64,000 nt of DNA, from positions 248,001 to 312,000 of the forward strand of contig ML991772.1 of the NCBI GenBank assembly GCA_010094025.1, given 5' to 3'. Numbering within the stretch: position 1 is the stretch's first letter; each line of letters starts with the position of its first letter. Below, one piece after another: positions 45,215-56,408 of this stretch. The DNA is from Viridothelium virens (lineage: Eukaryota; Ascomycota; Dothideomycetes; Trypetheliales; Trypetheliaceae). Both the position numbers and the translations under genes were made by a program. Under the pieces are notes generated by a model, which was not told where the DNA came from, searched no databases, and saw nothing but the letters and a program-made list of their open reading frames with translations.

Positions 45215-46499
45215 GGCGAATATCAAAGCAGGAAAGGGTATCACAACAATATGAAATGCGTAGAGATCGTAAGCGGGTGGGTCATTAGGTTCGAAGGAGT
45301 ATGTTGAAGGGTATGAAGCAAAAGGTCAAGAAAAAAAATTAAGGTAGGTAATTTTGGTGGGGCTAGTGGGTGGGTTGCGAGTGAGATTGGATGCGCGTCA
45401 ATAAATCTCTCGGTAACGCAAGTATTAAACGTCAAATGACGTCATAATTGGCAGGCTGGGTAGACGTCTCAAATTTTTATTTTAGCATTAGGTACCTAAT
45501 ATGCTAGAACGCTAAAGAGGGTGATCTCAGGTACAAAGATTGTTCGGAAGCCAAATGAGATTGGCGGCGGCTATGCTCGTCTGCTTTACTCTTCATCTTC
45601 TCCTATCGCACCAGTGATGCCCACCTCTTCCCGCCCAGAACTCCCAATTGGGGCCTCCCGGCTCCCATAGAGGAGGAATAGAATCGTCGTATTGTCGACA
45701 GTCTGGAGGTAGCTCTCTATCTCGCGCCTTTTCTTCCTTTCGTACCTTGCCAAAGTCCACCGAGTCTTAAAGTTTCGCCTGGAGGCCCCCAGACCTGTGG
45801 AAACGAGAAACATCGACTACCTCCGACGTCTCCAATGTCACTCACAGCCGATTGCGTAGATTGCACTGCGCTGGCGTACTTTGGTCTTAAGAATACAGAA
45901 CAAGCAATCCCACCGCACTGCATAGCGCTGGTTGGACGAAAGTCTCACCCTAAGGCCGACTTTACACTTTGACGCAGTCCTGGATTTGAGCTGTTATAGT
46001 ATACCAGATACGAGTGTACTTCAGAAAACTCGCTCTCATAATGACAAAATTCCTTGTGCTTCCCGGTCAGAAGACCAATCGTGGAGAAAGCTGTCCTGGC
46101 ACTGCTTATACGTAGGTTCAGTTGGCCTTTCCCAATCACATAGCTAATGAAATGTTTTCGGTCAAGTTTGTAATGTCTTTTCTGGCTCGATCGAAAGTGG
46201 GTCTCGGACAGCGTCCTCGTGTAAGGCCGTAGAGAGGGACTGACCTTTAGCGTCTCCGTGTAAGCAGGCAGAGGGAACGCATTATCCGGCATTTCCAGAA
46301 AGGATTCTGTGCATATGGGGTGTCGACATGCTTTTCCTACAAGCTTGGAGCCTTTACTAACAATTCTCACAGCTTAGTTCTGAGTCGTACAGCGATATGT
46401 ATGGCAGCCTGCAGCTGTTCACGGTCTTCTCGCTACTTCTCTTTTGCCTCCTCATCAGCTTTATGGTCGACACCAGTTCTGATCTCCATCACCGTATGG
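45215..46499. other. Intergenic with one possible small gene
   Basis: Apart from the frame at 45586-45813 (listed separately) no gene is recognised. A minus frame at 46370-45945 begins at GTG and has no familiar features. The part next to 45214 is the kap123 promoter. Confidence 0.35.
45586..45813 (-). CDS. Small basic-to-acidic protein or terminal exon
   Basis: A 75-codon frame from the ATG at 45813. It has a basic helix (RRNFKTRWTLARYERKKRRE), then ESYLQTVDNTTILFLLYGS and an acidic end, GAIGEDEE. The balanced composition looks like real protein rather than a chance frame. A polypyrimidine tract and CAG acceptor lie just inside the 5' end (ctcgtttccacag), so it may be the last exon of a longer gene whose earlier exons I could not place. 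No family is recognised. Confidence 0.3.
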   Translation of the reverse strand: MFLVSTGLGASRRNFKTRWTLARYERKKRREIESYLQTVDNTTILFLLYGSREAPIGSSGREEVGITGAIGEDEE

Positions 46500-47823
46500 T
46501 CATCCTCGAAGAACGTCCAATAGATTATCCCAAAAGCCCAGGTCGTATATGTTATCAACGTCGTTCAGTCGCCAACACCTTTTCCAGATATTTGATTGAG
46601 CTTCACTCGCCCCCGGCGGTTGACCACGAATGGTTCTTACCAGAAGCTGATCACTGCCAACTGGCCAGTCTACGTGGACTTCATCAAGACTCGGGTTTTC
46701 GCCATAAAACTTTGTATCTGGTCTCTGAGGCAATCCGCTCGGTCCATTGATTGCAACAGCTTCACTTCTCTTGGCCTTAAACACAACACCGTCAGCCATG
46801 TCTTCCCTCCAATCACTCCACTTCACAGTCTCGTTGGTCGTCATCCCGGTCCAGATCAGGTACAAGTGATAGAGCAGGAGTGCCAAAGGCAGAGGCGCTG
46901 TCAATAATGCCAGCAGTCCAACCCCGGTTACGGAAAACCCTCCAATACTAACGGTTTCGATGATAAGGTAAATGAACCGCGTCCAGAGCGATGGCGCAGA
47001 AGGAGCGTCGTAAACGCTTGCCCTGTATTGAAGTCTTGGAGACAGTACAGACCACGCTAGCCAAGATCCGTATAACTCCAAGACTCCAACACTAAGCAGT
47101 AGTATTAAGAACCACCGGTAGTTCTCTTTGCCAAGACAGTTATTGACCCAAATGCAATGATGGTCACATTTAGCAACGCAAGCACGACAGATGCTACAGT
47201 GCTTGCTTCGAGCAGGCTTGCTCAGCAAACAAGTTCGGCAAGTCTTATGGGGGTGATAAAGCACGTAATCATATGGATATTCATGGAGATGCTGGTCGTG
47301 ATTGGATTCAATGATCAGGGAGGAACTCGATCTGGCGCACAGGTAGGTAAAATAATACGGAGCCGGAAGGAGGATCGACACGGGTAGAAACTGAGCGACG
47401 CTCAGAAGCGGCAGCGCAGAGTATAGAAATAGTATCGAACAGACCGTGATGAGTCCAAGGAAGAGAATCTGGAACGGTCAGAGAGAATCGCAGCAACTCT
47501 TGGAAAGAGAAAGGAGTGAATTACAAGGACCAGTGGATGTTTTTCATGCAAGAGATATGTACTTGTTCGAGCTAAGTAACGACTAATGTTGCCACCAGTT
47601 ACTCTAGCGTCGAGGGCTGCAAGGGCTCGTGGAATGTAGATCCATATCAGACGGTAAAGCGCTCCGATCGGGGTGTTCCTGGAGGAGACTTAGAGTAAGA
47701 CACGAAATGCAAAATTGGAGAAATGTCAAACCTCAAGGCTGGCAGACGCCCAAAGAAGGAGACAAATGTGAAGAATGAAATGAAGCCAACCGCAATAGCA
47801 ATTTTGCCCACCTTTCCAACCAT
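46500..47823 (-). CDS. swf1: Palmitoyltransferase Swf1 (DHHC family)
   Basis: An S-acyltransferase of the endomembrane system that in yeast modifies SNARE transmembrane regions. Three exons, 47823-47732, 47678-47525 and 47468-46500, give 404 residues. The N-terminus is a membrane span (IAIAVGFISFFTFVSFF), followed by NTPIGALYRLIW, a second span in LFLGLITVCSILFLYSALP, the Cys-rich domain CRTCLLSKPARSKHCSICRA, and the DHHC core CDHHCIWVNNC. Two further spans come after YRWFLILLL, and the TTNE motif (MTTNETVKW) is present. Introns are 53 and 56 bp; the donors GTTTGA and GTAATT are weaker than usual. The gene is transcribed away from rap1. Confidence 0.92.
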
Positions 47824-48360
47824 GCCCCTGATGAATCTTTACAAGATGTCGCAATTGTGAATTCAAAAGCCCGGTCTCGATTCGGTATTGACTTTCATGA
47901 GCAGAAGACAGGACTCAGCAGTTGTGAAACGGACGTAAGAGGGTCTCACATCAAAGCAAGAAGAGCGTCTTCGTCCTAGTGCGCGATTGCGATCTGTTGC
48001 ACCCAACGTTTTGATGACAGAAGACTATGCCCGTGCAAAGACAGTTGAGTATCGTAAGCTGCAATTCGGCATAGGTCTGATGACAAAGACTGGCAAGTGC
48101 AACGATGAATAACGATCAGATGCCCATTCTGCTCTTTTCAGGCGTTCCTTGAGCATCTGGAGACTTCCCTCAGTTCCCACATATAGATGATTACATAATA
48201 CGCATCGTACCCAATTGCCTCAAATCACGGGATCGCGCGACTCTCGCGTACCTAGCTGCGCGTTTAACCTCCGCTCTCAGATAAATATCTTTGTCACTGC
48301 AACATATGCCATGCTTAACGTCAGAGCTCCTGATACTGCTGCAATGAGCAATCAGGAGCA
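47824..48360. promoter_or_regulatory. Divergent promoter of swf1 and rap1
   Basis: This 537-bp region separates the starts of two divergent genes and contains no frame of interest, so it should carry both promoters. No specific factor site can be assigned by eye. Confidence 0.45.
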
Positions 48361-51100
48361 ATGTCAAGCACTGAATTGATCAAAGCGGCTGGCAGTAGCA
48401 CGATATTCCAAGGCCTAAGATTCTGGGTCGCTCAGCGGTGTCCAACTCGCTCAGAATATGCCAGGGTCATCGAATACCTTGGTGGTGAAGTTGTACCCCT
48501 GGAGAAGCAAGCCGACTATCGCATAGTTGACCATCTGAGGAAAGACAACCCTGAGGGTTCTCTCTCCTATCAATGGATAGAGCAGTCGTGCAAGAAAGGC
48601 AAACTGGAGCCTGAGAAAGATTACCTGCAAGGACCTTCTCGCAGTGCAACCCGCACTACTAGCTCCATCCGATCTGGAAAATCGGGGAGAACTCCTTTTA
48701 CCACGGAAGATGATAGAGTACTCCGCAACTGGGTTGAAGATTGGGAGAGACGCGGGGCAAAGGCCTTGGGAAATGAGATCTACAAGGCTCTAGAGCGCGA
48801 GGTGTGCCTCTCATAATTGTGTCTAGCTTATCTATATGGCAAGCACTAAACCTAGTATACAGAATCCACGCCATCCCTGGCAAGCATGGCGCGATAGATA
48901 CGTCAAATATGTCCAAAAATCGCCGCATAAACCTCAGTCGAACCCAACTCCTCCAACTCCGCCTCTAGAAAATAATATTTCAGAAAAAAAAGTTAAAAAT
49001 TCATCGAACGAAGAGCCCACAGAAAAATCTATTCGTCAGGTGGATGAACCCTCGCGTGTAGCAGGGGAGGATAAGTACGAAGATTTCACGCAGGGCGAGT
49101 TTGAAGAATTGTTAGAGCAAGCTCCAGGCATTTCAATGATGAAGGCGCAGACATATATTTCAGAAGTGTGGGTGGACTTGGAAAAGGACCATCCAGAACA
49201 TACTGCTCGAAGATGGCGCAGTTTTTACGAAGACGAAGTTCATCCAGTTTATATGGAGCAGAAGAAGCAACATGCCGAGAGTCAACCTGCAAAGTCAACC
49301 ACTGAAGCTCTAACGTACCAGGAGCAAGGGGAGAAGCCTCGAATGACCGAGCTCAACGCAACAAATGCCGCACTAACTCAAACGGATAACGAAAGCCATA
49401 CAAGTCCAGAACACCGCGGTAGCAGCGAATTGCGAAGGTCGAGCACTCGAGCGACCTCTAACGGTTCCAGGGAAGTGGATGAAGAAATGGGACATATTGA
49501 CGATGGCACAAGGGATGGCATCCCGATTCATACTGGTCAAGCTCACGGCAGCCCAGTGAGGAAACGCCTGCCGTCCGATGAGGCTGAGGGTGTTTCGGAT
49601 CAGGGAGAGCATACGACTCCTGCCCACAAAAAAAAGCGTCTCCAGAGTCCTCAACCCTCCTTCAGAGACTCGTCGCCCCCAAATCTCTTGAAGAGCGATG
49701 TGCCATCGTCGTTCCCCGCGCTTGTCAAGCCACGCGTGACCAATCTTTCAAGCGACGAAGAGGATGGCCATGCTCATGAAGCCAGCGAAGACGAGGCTGA
49801 AGAAATCCCCCCTAGCGATAATAATATCGCTATCGACAACGCTACAGAAAGTGCTGACTCTGTCGAGCCAAGCCCCGATGGTATGCCCAGAGATAGTACA
49901 AGACAAACGTCAAAAGGGAAGATGCCTCGCGAACGATACTCTACAACAAGCGAGGCACGGCAGACTAGCGACGAAGGCAATGAAAGCGCAGATAGCCAAT
50001 CTTCCTTTGACCCGGTGACGTCGAGCGCAATCGCCAGAGCTATGACCGGTAAAGTGCCAAAGTCAGGTAGCCACTCAACACAAAATACACCACACACTCC
50101 ATCCCGCATGAGACGTTCCGAACAAGCCCGAAGCACTTTCGACAGACTGCGCAACGAATCCGAAAACTCTTCAGACTTGCCGACGGAATTCATCACACCG
50201 ACAAAACTCCGAGGACATGGAAATGGAGAAGCTGGTCCATCAAGATCTTCGCACCATATAGCTCAGAAAAGTGACTCGCTAGCTGCGGAGGCTCGACAGA
50301 TGCCTGAGCCCTCGGGAGCTTTGTCTGCGTTGAGTGACAAGAATGGGGCAATAGTTGAGGAGAATGATAATCAAACTGTAGATGAAGACGATCTTGATGG
50401 ACTGAATGATGAGGGTGATTCAATTCATGAGGGACGGCTTTCAGAGGAAGCTGAAACACAAGCATTTTTCGATGCACCAACACAGCAACCGGACATCGAT
50501 TTCCTGGATCCCGACGGTGGAGTCGACGAGCTCGACAACTTCGCTTCAAATAGTCACAGCAACTGTTATGACAGTGAAGATCAAAAAGTTGCCGCTGATC
50601 TTGACACAGCCCCTAAAGCACGCTTACGGCAGGAGACAGTTGAGACTCAAGCCCTTTTCGATGCTGACACTTTGGATGAAGCAGACCTTCGTATACCGTC
50701 TCCAGAGACATCGTTCATACAAGGTGCGCCGCCGTCTTCGCTCCCTTCACAGCACCCAGAACAAAGGCACGATCCTCAGTCCGATATGGCCGAACTGAGA
50801 GAATGGATGCGTGATTTAGTGGGAGCAGGCCATGACTATAACCAGGTGGTGCGAGCCTTACAGGCTACCTGCTTGGACACCGGGCTTGCCCTGCAAATCC
50901 TTCCTGGGTTGGAGTCTGGTGAAAGCATCCCTGAGAATATGATGGGTGTGTGGACTGCGCAGGATGACGAGCATCTAGAAGGATCAGACGGCAGATTACT
51001 GAAGAGGCTGAGCAAAAAGCACGGAGATCACCTTATGACGGAACGTAGGGAGTTCCTCCGTGACTGGCGATTGGGAACGGATGCAGCTAGCAACACTTAG
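48361..51100 (+). CDS. rap1: Telomere-binding protein Rap1
   Basis: A shelterin-type protein. Two exons, 48361-48801 and 48863-51100, give 892 residues; the 61-bp intron (GTGTGC..TACAG, branch CACTAAAC) falls within the Myb domain. An N-terminal BRCT domain (about 12-89: FQGLRFWVAQRC...LSYQWIEQSCKKGKL) is followed by the Rap1 Myb domain (about 107-165: GRTPFTTEDDRVLRNWVEDW...NPRHPWQAWRDRYVK). A second helical block near 220-285 (DFTQGEFEELLEQAPG...ARRWRSFYEDEV) could be another Myb-like domain. A long acidic, Ser-rich linker leads to the Rap1 C-terminal domain (about 788-888: MAELREWMRDLVGAG...MGVWTAQDDEHLEG), the part that binds partner proteins. Confidence 0.92.
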
Positions 51101-51302
51101 CGTTGTTTGCGGTATTCAGAGGATGATTGAAGCGTTTAGCGTGGGTAGGACTTCATAGACCTTAGCTGGTACTCGGTAGAAGCCTGTGGACAATGCATCT
51201 CTGTCTATCAACAAGCCCAAACATGATGCAGCCATATAACCTAGTCATCATTCTCTCCTTGCATCGGAGACCAAGTCGAACGATCGCAACTTAGACATGC
51301 TT

Positions 51303-52640
51303 TCACTCATCCGCTGTATCACTTCCAGACATTCTGTTGATTTCTGCCGTCGCTCTAGGTGGGCGAGAAGACCTAGGCTCCGTCTTTGGCCTCACACTCC
51401 GCGCCGTACTCTGCCGAACCGCCATCCCATCCATGTCATCCTCACTCCCAATCTCCTCCACAAACTCCGCCCTGTCCCCACCATCCCCACCCTCTTCGTC
51501 CGAGTCCTCCGCCGCCCTCGCCTTCGCAGCCTGCAGTCGCTGAATCCTACGCACCATCGTCGGATCCTTGCGCAAGTCCCTCTCCGTCAGCATCTGCGCG
51601 CACCCGCCCACAGGACACTGCACCACGCGCTCGCCGTGTGCGCCGCTTCGGTCCCGCGAGGCTTTGATCAGCGACAGGATCGCGCTCTTCTCGAAGCTGT
51701 GCGGGCAGTGCGTCGATGTGACGGGGTCTTCGAATTCACGCAGCGTCAGCGGACACTTGGTGCTGATGCGCTCCCGTGCGATCGCGATGTCGCTGGTGTC
51801 GGAGTCTGAGTCGCCTTCGCCTTCGTCATCGCCGTTGCCGCTGCCGTACGAGGTTCGAGCGGTCCGTCGCGTGATGCCTGGGGCAGGGGAACCGGGGCGA
51901 TCAGAGAACCAGGTTGCGGGGTTGGGGGGTTCGCTGCCGCTGTCGGGGTTCTGGGCGTCGTAAATAAGATCTCGGAATTCGATGTAGTCTTTGTGGTTGG
52001 CGTATCGGGTGCGTAGCGAAAAGGTCTGCCAGCGATCTTTCTCACGCTCGAGTTTGTTGGTGTAGAGATGGCATAGGGACTGTACGGGAGCTGTGGCTGC
52101 CGGATCGGTGGGTTCGAAGTCTGCAAGATCCTCGTCATTGGCGGTAGTACTCCGCGTTTGGATTTGGCTTTGAGTGTGTTGGGTCGCGCGAGCAGCGTCG
52201 TTCGTTGCTTGACCGTGTACGTCTCTTATACCGTTCTCGATGCTCTCCACGTATTTGCTAGAGTCTATGACCTTGCGAACAGTCTCCTCCATTCGTTCAG
52301 TCATCTTATCTACGCGCTCACGCATCGCCTCCAGCTCCTTCTCCTCGTCCTGCAGGTCAGATTCATCTTCACCCAACCCCATTTGCGCTCTCCTCGCCTT
52401 CCGCTTTCCTAAGGATGTTTGACGTTCGGTAAAGCGATCGTTGATGTTGGCGGCCATCGTATTGACACATTCTGTTGCATGTCGCAAGTGTGTATTTAAG
52501 GTTTCCAGATATTTGAGCTTCTGTAGTTGTTGCAGTTGGCTTTGCTGAGCTGGCTTGAGGGCATGCAATGGGTCCTCGTAAGGCGGGAGCTCGAGTCGCT
52601 GACTTGGAGCTATTGTAGGTTGTCGCGCTCTTGAAGACAT
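51303..52640 (-). CDS. nse2: E3 SUMO-protein ligase Nse2/Mms21
   Basis: The SUMO ligase subunit of the Smc5/6 complex in DNA repair. A single exon of 445 residues starts at the ATG at 52640 (MSSRARQPTI). The N-terminal half is helical and coiled-coil-like (QQLQKLKYLETLNTHL, then EKELEAMRERVDKMTERMEE), as needed to bind the Smc5 arm. The SP-RING is CPLTLREFEDPV, then the THCPHSF ligand pair and CPVGGC. The tail after the RING is about 100 residues, acidic and then Arg/Ser-rich, longer than in yeast. The gene ends about 200 bp from the end of the facing rap1 gene. Confidence 0.92.
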   Translation of the reverse strand: MSSRARQPTIAPSQRLELPPYEDPLHALKPAQQSQLQQLQKLKYLETLNTHLRHATECVNTMAANINDRFTERQTSLGKRKARRAQMGLGEDESDLQDEEKELEAMRERVDKMTERMEETVRKVIDSSKYVESIENGIRDVHGQATNDAARATQHTQSQIQTRSTTANDEDLADFEPTDPAATAPVQSLCHLYTNKLEREKDRWQTFSLRTRYANHKDYIEFRDLIYDAQNPDSGSEPPNPATWFSDRPGSPAPGITRRTARTSYGSGNGDDEGEGDSDSDTSDIAIARERISTKCPLTLREFEDPVTSTHCPHSFEKSAILSLIKASRDRSGAHGERVVQCPVGGCAQMLTERDLRKDPTMVRRIQRLQAAKARAAEDSDEEGGDGGDRAEFVEEIGSEDDMDGMAVRQSTARSVRPKTEPRSSRPPRATAEINRMSGSDTADE

Positions 52641-53312
52641 CGCTATCGAGCGGACTATAGGAGCAGAAAGATACGACTGAGATCTGGGTTTCAATGATGT
52701 CTTAAGTTGGGGTGATTTGAGGACGCGCCGCGCCGCGGAAGACGCGTCTCCACCAGGCTAGCTAGTTGCCATGTGATGAAATGTGATGAGATAAGATAAG
52801 ATGCGGTAGGCCGGAGCTTGTTACGCGTTCCATAGTTGTAATCGTACAATCTTTCGTGTCTATTACAATTCATTCTCTAATGGTGAAAGGCTTCGCAAGA
52901 CGAATGATCATTGCAATTCCTTGTAAGTGGTCTTTGCACGAGCGTCACCTCCAGAAAAGGTTCAACTCATGAGTTAATATACGGATCAAAGCAGCATGGC
53001 TTCAAACACTGAACGGTATAGTACAGATATCTCGTATCTAAGTCGGTGCAACGATTAGACACACCAGAAGTATTCCTGAGGGACTTTTCTACCGTCATCT
53101 GGGTATGTCATACTCTCATTTGCTAGACTACTCGGTCCAAGTCAAAAGGGCCTGGTATTGACAACAACTTTGATTTTCAAAATGTATAATGATGTCGCCT
53201 ACTCTTCCCTTAATATTCTGATGGCGATATCTACTTACGCTTTATAGCTAGATAAAAAGAGACTCTTCAAATCCACAGCCTTCAGCAGTTCGACCTATTC
53301 ATCATTACTATC
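52641..53312. promoter_or_regulatory. Divergent promoter of nse2 and the 2OG oxygenase
   Basis: The 672 bp between divergent starts. A TATA-like tttatagctagataaaaa lies about 55-75 bp upstream of the plus-strand ATG. No gene is seen. Confidence 0.4.
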
Positions 53313-54320
53313 ATGTTATCCACACATACTTCACTTCCCGTGATCGACATTTCCTCTTTTCTCTCCCAGGATGGTTCGTTCACTTCACGTGCAGAATGCA
53401 CATCCAAACTTTCTTCAGCTTGTCGTGATGTGGGATTCTTCTATTTAATAGGCCATTCAATTACCCCGTCTACAATTGAGAGGGTTCTTTCATTGGCTCG
53501 CAAATTCTTTTTGGAGACCCCTGACTCTGAGAAGCTCGAGATCTCACGCAAAGAACCAGGCGACGATTATGGAGATGGAGCAAGAGGATACCAACGCCTT
53601 GGCGAAAATGTCACTATGGGCAAAGCGGATCTTCACGAAGCCGTGGATTTTTACCGCGATGAAGACCGACTTGAAGTGAGGCCTCCTTATGAGCTCCTTC
53701 ATGGGAGGAATCTGTGGCCTCGGACTCCCCCGGAATTAGAGGAGAATTTGAAAGACTACGTAGAGCAGATGAAGCTGGTGGGGACCGCGGTCGTAAGAGC
53801 AATGGGTGCTGCGCTGGATCTTGGAGAAGATGAAGATGTTTTTGTTAAAGCGACGAGACAGAGCTTCTGGGTAATGAGAATGATTGGATATCCCCCGATT
53901 CCTAATCCGAGTAATGGATTGCTCTCAAACGGCAATACTGATGAGAACCAAAGCTGCGGCACACATACAGATTACGGTTGCGTAACTCTGCTGGTGGCAG
54001 ATGATACGAAAGAAGCTCTCCAAGTCCGCGCCAAGGACGGAACGTGGATCAACGCTGATCCCATACCAGGGGCCATTGTCGTCAATATTGGAGACATGAT
54101 GGAGAGATGGACGAATGGTCTGTGGAAAAGTACAGAACATCGAGTCATCCATCGTGGTGAGCGTTTCAGAGTCTCCGTGCCATTCTTTTTCGAGCCAGAC
54201 TGGAACGCAAGTGTGGCGCCATTACAGAAATGCGTAAAAGAAACTGGTGGAAAGAGTGAATACGGCGGGATCCGTTATGGAGATCATCTTACTGCCAAGG
54301 TTCGGGGAAATTTCTACTGA
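53313..54320 (+). CDS. 2-oxoglutarate/Fe(II) oxygenase, isopenicillin N synthase-like
   Basis: An intronless 335-residue oxygenase. The N-terminus has LPVIDISSF and GFFYLIGHSI, typical of the DIOX_N region. The iron ligands are His218 and Asp220 in GTHTDYG and His276 in STEHRV; Arg286 and Ser288 in FRVSVPFFFEP form the 2-oxoglutarate site, so all catalytic residues are in place. Related fungal enzymes oxidise small molecules in secondary metabolism or pigment, hormone or flavonoid-like pathways. The substrate cannot be inferred, and the neighbours (nse2 and a P-loop gene) give no pathway clue. Confidence 0.9.
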   Translation: MLSTHTSLPVIDISSFLSQDGSFTSRAECTSKLSSACRDVGFFYLIGHSITPSTIERVLSLARKFFLETPDSEKLEISRKEPGDDYGDGARGYQRLGENVTMGKADLHEAVDFYRDEDRLEVRPPYELLHGRNLWPRTPPELEENLKDYVEQMKLVGTAVVRAMGAALDLGEDEDVFVKATRQSFWVMRMIGYPPIPNPSNGLLSNGNTDENQSCGTHTDYGCVTLLVADDTKEALQVRAKDGTWINADPIPGAIVVNIGDMMERWTNGLWKSTEHRVIHRGERFRVSVPFFFEPDWNASVAPLQKCVKETGGKSEYGGIRYGDHLTAKVRGNFY

Positions 54321-54972
54321 TTGCTTGTTGCTGCGAAAAATACCTTGCAGTAGTTCTACCTTCAAGCGACTGCGCTTTTGGGAAGACTTTCGAGTGCCTT
54401 CTTGAGTGTTTTGTGGGGTATCTCTTTCGTGATTCAATTCTTGCAAAATCCTGGCCAATGAATGCTGCGTTTGCAGAAGTCCTTGCATCGATCATGGCTC
54501 ACGGCTTTCGAGATATCATGAGTGATGCGGGTAGCAATGCCGTGAAATGAGACGCAGCCTATTGTGAATCGGGAGGTTCTGTGCAAGTCTCACGCTTTCG
54601 CGTCGGCGTTCGAGTGTGCAGGCTAACGCGAGTCGGGCCTCGAGATCGTGGCAAGCGATTTGGGCACCAAAAATCGCACTGCAGTAAGCAAAGCTCCAAG
54701 CCTAGAGGAGTAACTCTCTTTCACAGAATTATGTGGGTGTATGGCTTTGTGATTCCCAAATATGGTAAAACACATCCCTTTCATGATATATCACATTTCG
54801 TATGCATAACACACATTGGCTATTGGAACAATTTTCGCGCATACCTAAACCTCAGTTCCCTATAAATTCCTATCATTAGGGCGCAAATATTGGCGCTTCA
54901 CCACTCTTTACAGTATCAGTCATCGCTCCAAATTCTACGGAAGACATCAAATTCACCAAGCGAGGAGCCTGA
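54321..54972. other. Intergenic
   Basis: Downstream of the oxygenase and upstream of the P-loop gene. No gene is recognised. Confidence 0.4.
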
Positions 54973-55119
54973 ATGATGAAGTGTGACACGCTCAATAGCG
55001 GCAGGAAGGAGGAGATGAAGATTGGTCCAGTATTCTCTGCAGCGGCTCAAGCGGCAGCAAAGCATCTACCGGATGGTTGTGACAATTTTGATCCACAACA
55101 ATACGGCTTAATTGGATAG
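54973..55119 (+). pseudogene. Possible lost 5' part of the P-loop gene
   Basis: An in-frame segment of 48 codons (from MMKCDTLNSG to FDPQQYGLIG) directly precedes the P-loop gene in the same frame and ends at TAG 55117-55119. The codons between that stop and the ATG at 55198 (DALGGELPERLRLDP) look coding. So either the stop is a recent nonsense change or an unrecognised short intron removes it; the best candidate pair, GTTGTG..CACAG, has a weak donor. Confidence 0.35.
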
Positions 55120-55197
55120 CACAGGAAGCTCGACTCTGCAAAGCATGTTCCGGATGCTCTCGGCGGTGAGCTCCCCGAAAGGCTCCGTCTCGATCCC

Positions 55198-56408
55198 ATG
55201 CCGATTTGCCTCAATACAGACATTCCGTGGTCTGCCTTCATTTGTGGATTACCTGGAAGTGGAAAGGATAATACATTCGCGCGCGTACTGGAGAGTTGCC
55301 TTGTGGAAGATAGACCCGTTAACAAACTGCCAAATCCCATGGCAGGCATCGTCTTCCACTACGATTCCTATCCTTATGTTTGCGAGGCCGCAAAGTTATG
55401 CTCAGGGGCTACCAAGGTGAAAGTGCTTGTCTCACCTGATAAGATCAACGCCATGACGAATATGTACGAGAAGATTCCTGGATCGAACAATGTTACCGTC
55501 GTTCCTCTCAAGTTACTACCCAAGCACTTGAATTCAGAGCGCATGAAGAATCTCATGGTCCTTGGAGAAGACACAACAACAACACTCCCTACGGAGACTA
55601 TGTCACAACTGATGGAGAGGATTCGTACAATTGCCAACAAGCAAGACAAAGGAAGTTTCGATTATAGCCAGTTCAGGAGCGACGTACTTAGCCAGTACTG
55701 GCCGTGGTCTGCTGAGAGGATCCTACTTGAGCTACGATTCCAAGCCTTGGATTACTTTTTCAGTCATGCCGAAGCCGATGTTTTCGGCCACGAGCCTGGC
55801 ACCTTAACTATCGTCCAGCTAACAAGTGAATGGATCAATGCGACAGAAGTTCGCCTAATCTTTGACATCTGTCTAGAAATTTTCATGGAGAATAGGACAT
55901 CCGAGTCTGGACGTCCACTTAGCCACGTTGTGGCTCTCGTCGAGGCTCATAAGGTAGGCCATCTTTGTACTTCATTAACGTGCCAAGCTAACAGTTCTAC
56001 CTACAGTAGCTCAAACAATCCACGTACACGCTTTCTTTCACAAACAACCTTCTCAAACCCATCCGTGCCGAGTGCCACGTTGGTACTCGCGTCATTATCA
56101 ACACCGAGGAACCCACACTCTCCAGTGAACTTCTAGAGCACTGTTCATTGGCTTTCATCCATCGTTTTAGCTCTCCACGCTGGTTTGCAAAGCTACAAGA
56201 AGGTATTCGAGCTCTTTCTAGCACTCATGCCGAGGAGTATCAAGACGAATCGAATTCAGATGGCAAGACAAAAGATCTGTTCGGAGAAGTAATGGGACTG
56301 GGTGTCAGAGAAGCACTGCTTTGTGGACCGACGGCATTGATCGGCGTGAAGAAAGGTAAACCTCAGAAACTCGCAGAGAGCTTCATCCGGTTGCATATTA
56401 GGGATTAG
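55198..56408 (+). CDS. Degenerate P-loop NTPase, fungal HerA-like type
   Basis: Two exons, 55198-55953 and 56010-56408. The second of two adjacent acceptors (cag/tag) must be used; the first would give an immediate stop. The order of parts (PWSAFICGLPGSGK, an arginine-poor central domain, a Walker B-like AL.EAHK, then TRVIINTEEPT and an HRFSSPRWF segment) matches a widespread, poorly studied family of fungal P-loop proteins. Two key positions are changed: Walker A reads GLPGSGKDN with Asp where Ser/Thr coordinates magnesium, and the Walker B Asp is Val (HVVALVEAHK). The same frame is open upstream from an ATG at 54973 with family-like sequence, but a TAG at 55117 separates it. It may be a pseudo-enzyme or a decaying gene. 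Confidence 0.6.

Noticed and set aside
45945-46370. A 141-codon minus-strand frame
   Set aside because: Begins at GTG, has no familiar motif and cannot be spliced in frame to the small exon at 45586-45813 with good sites.
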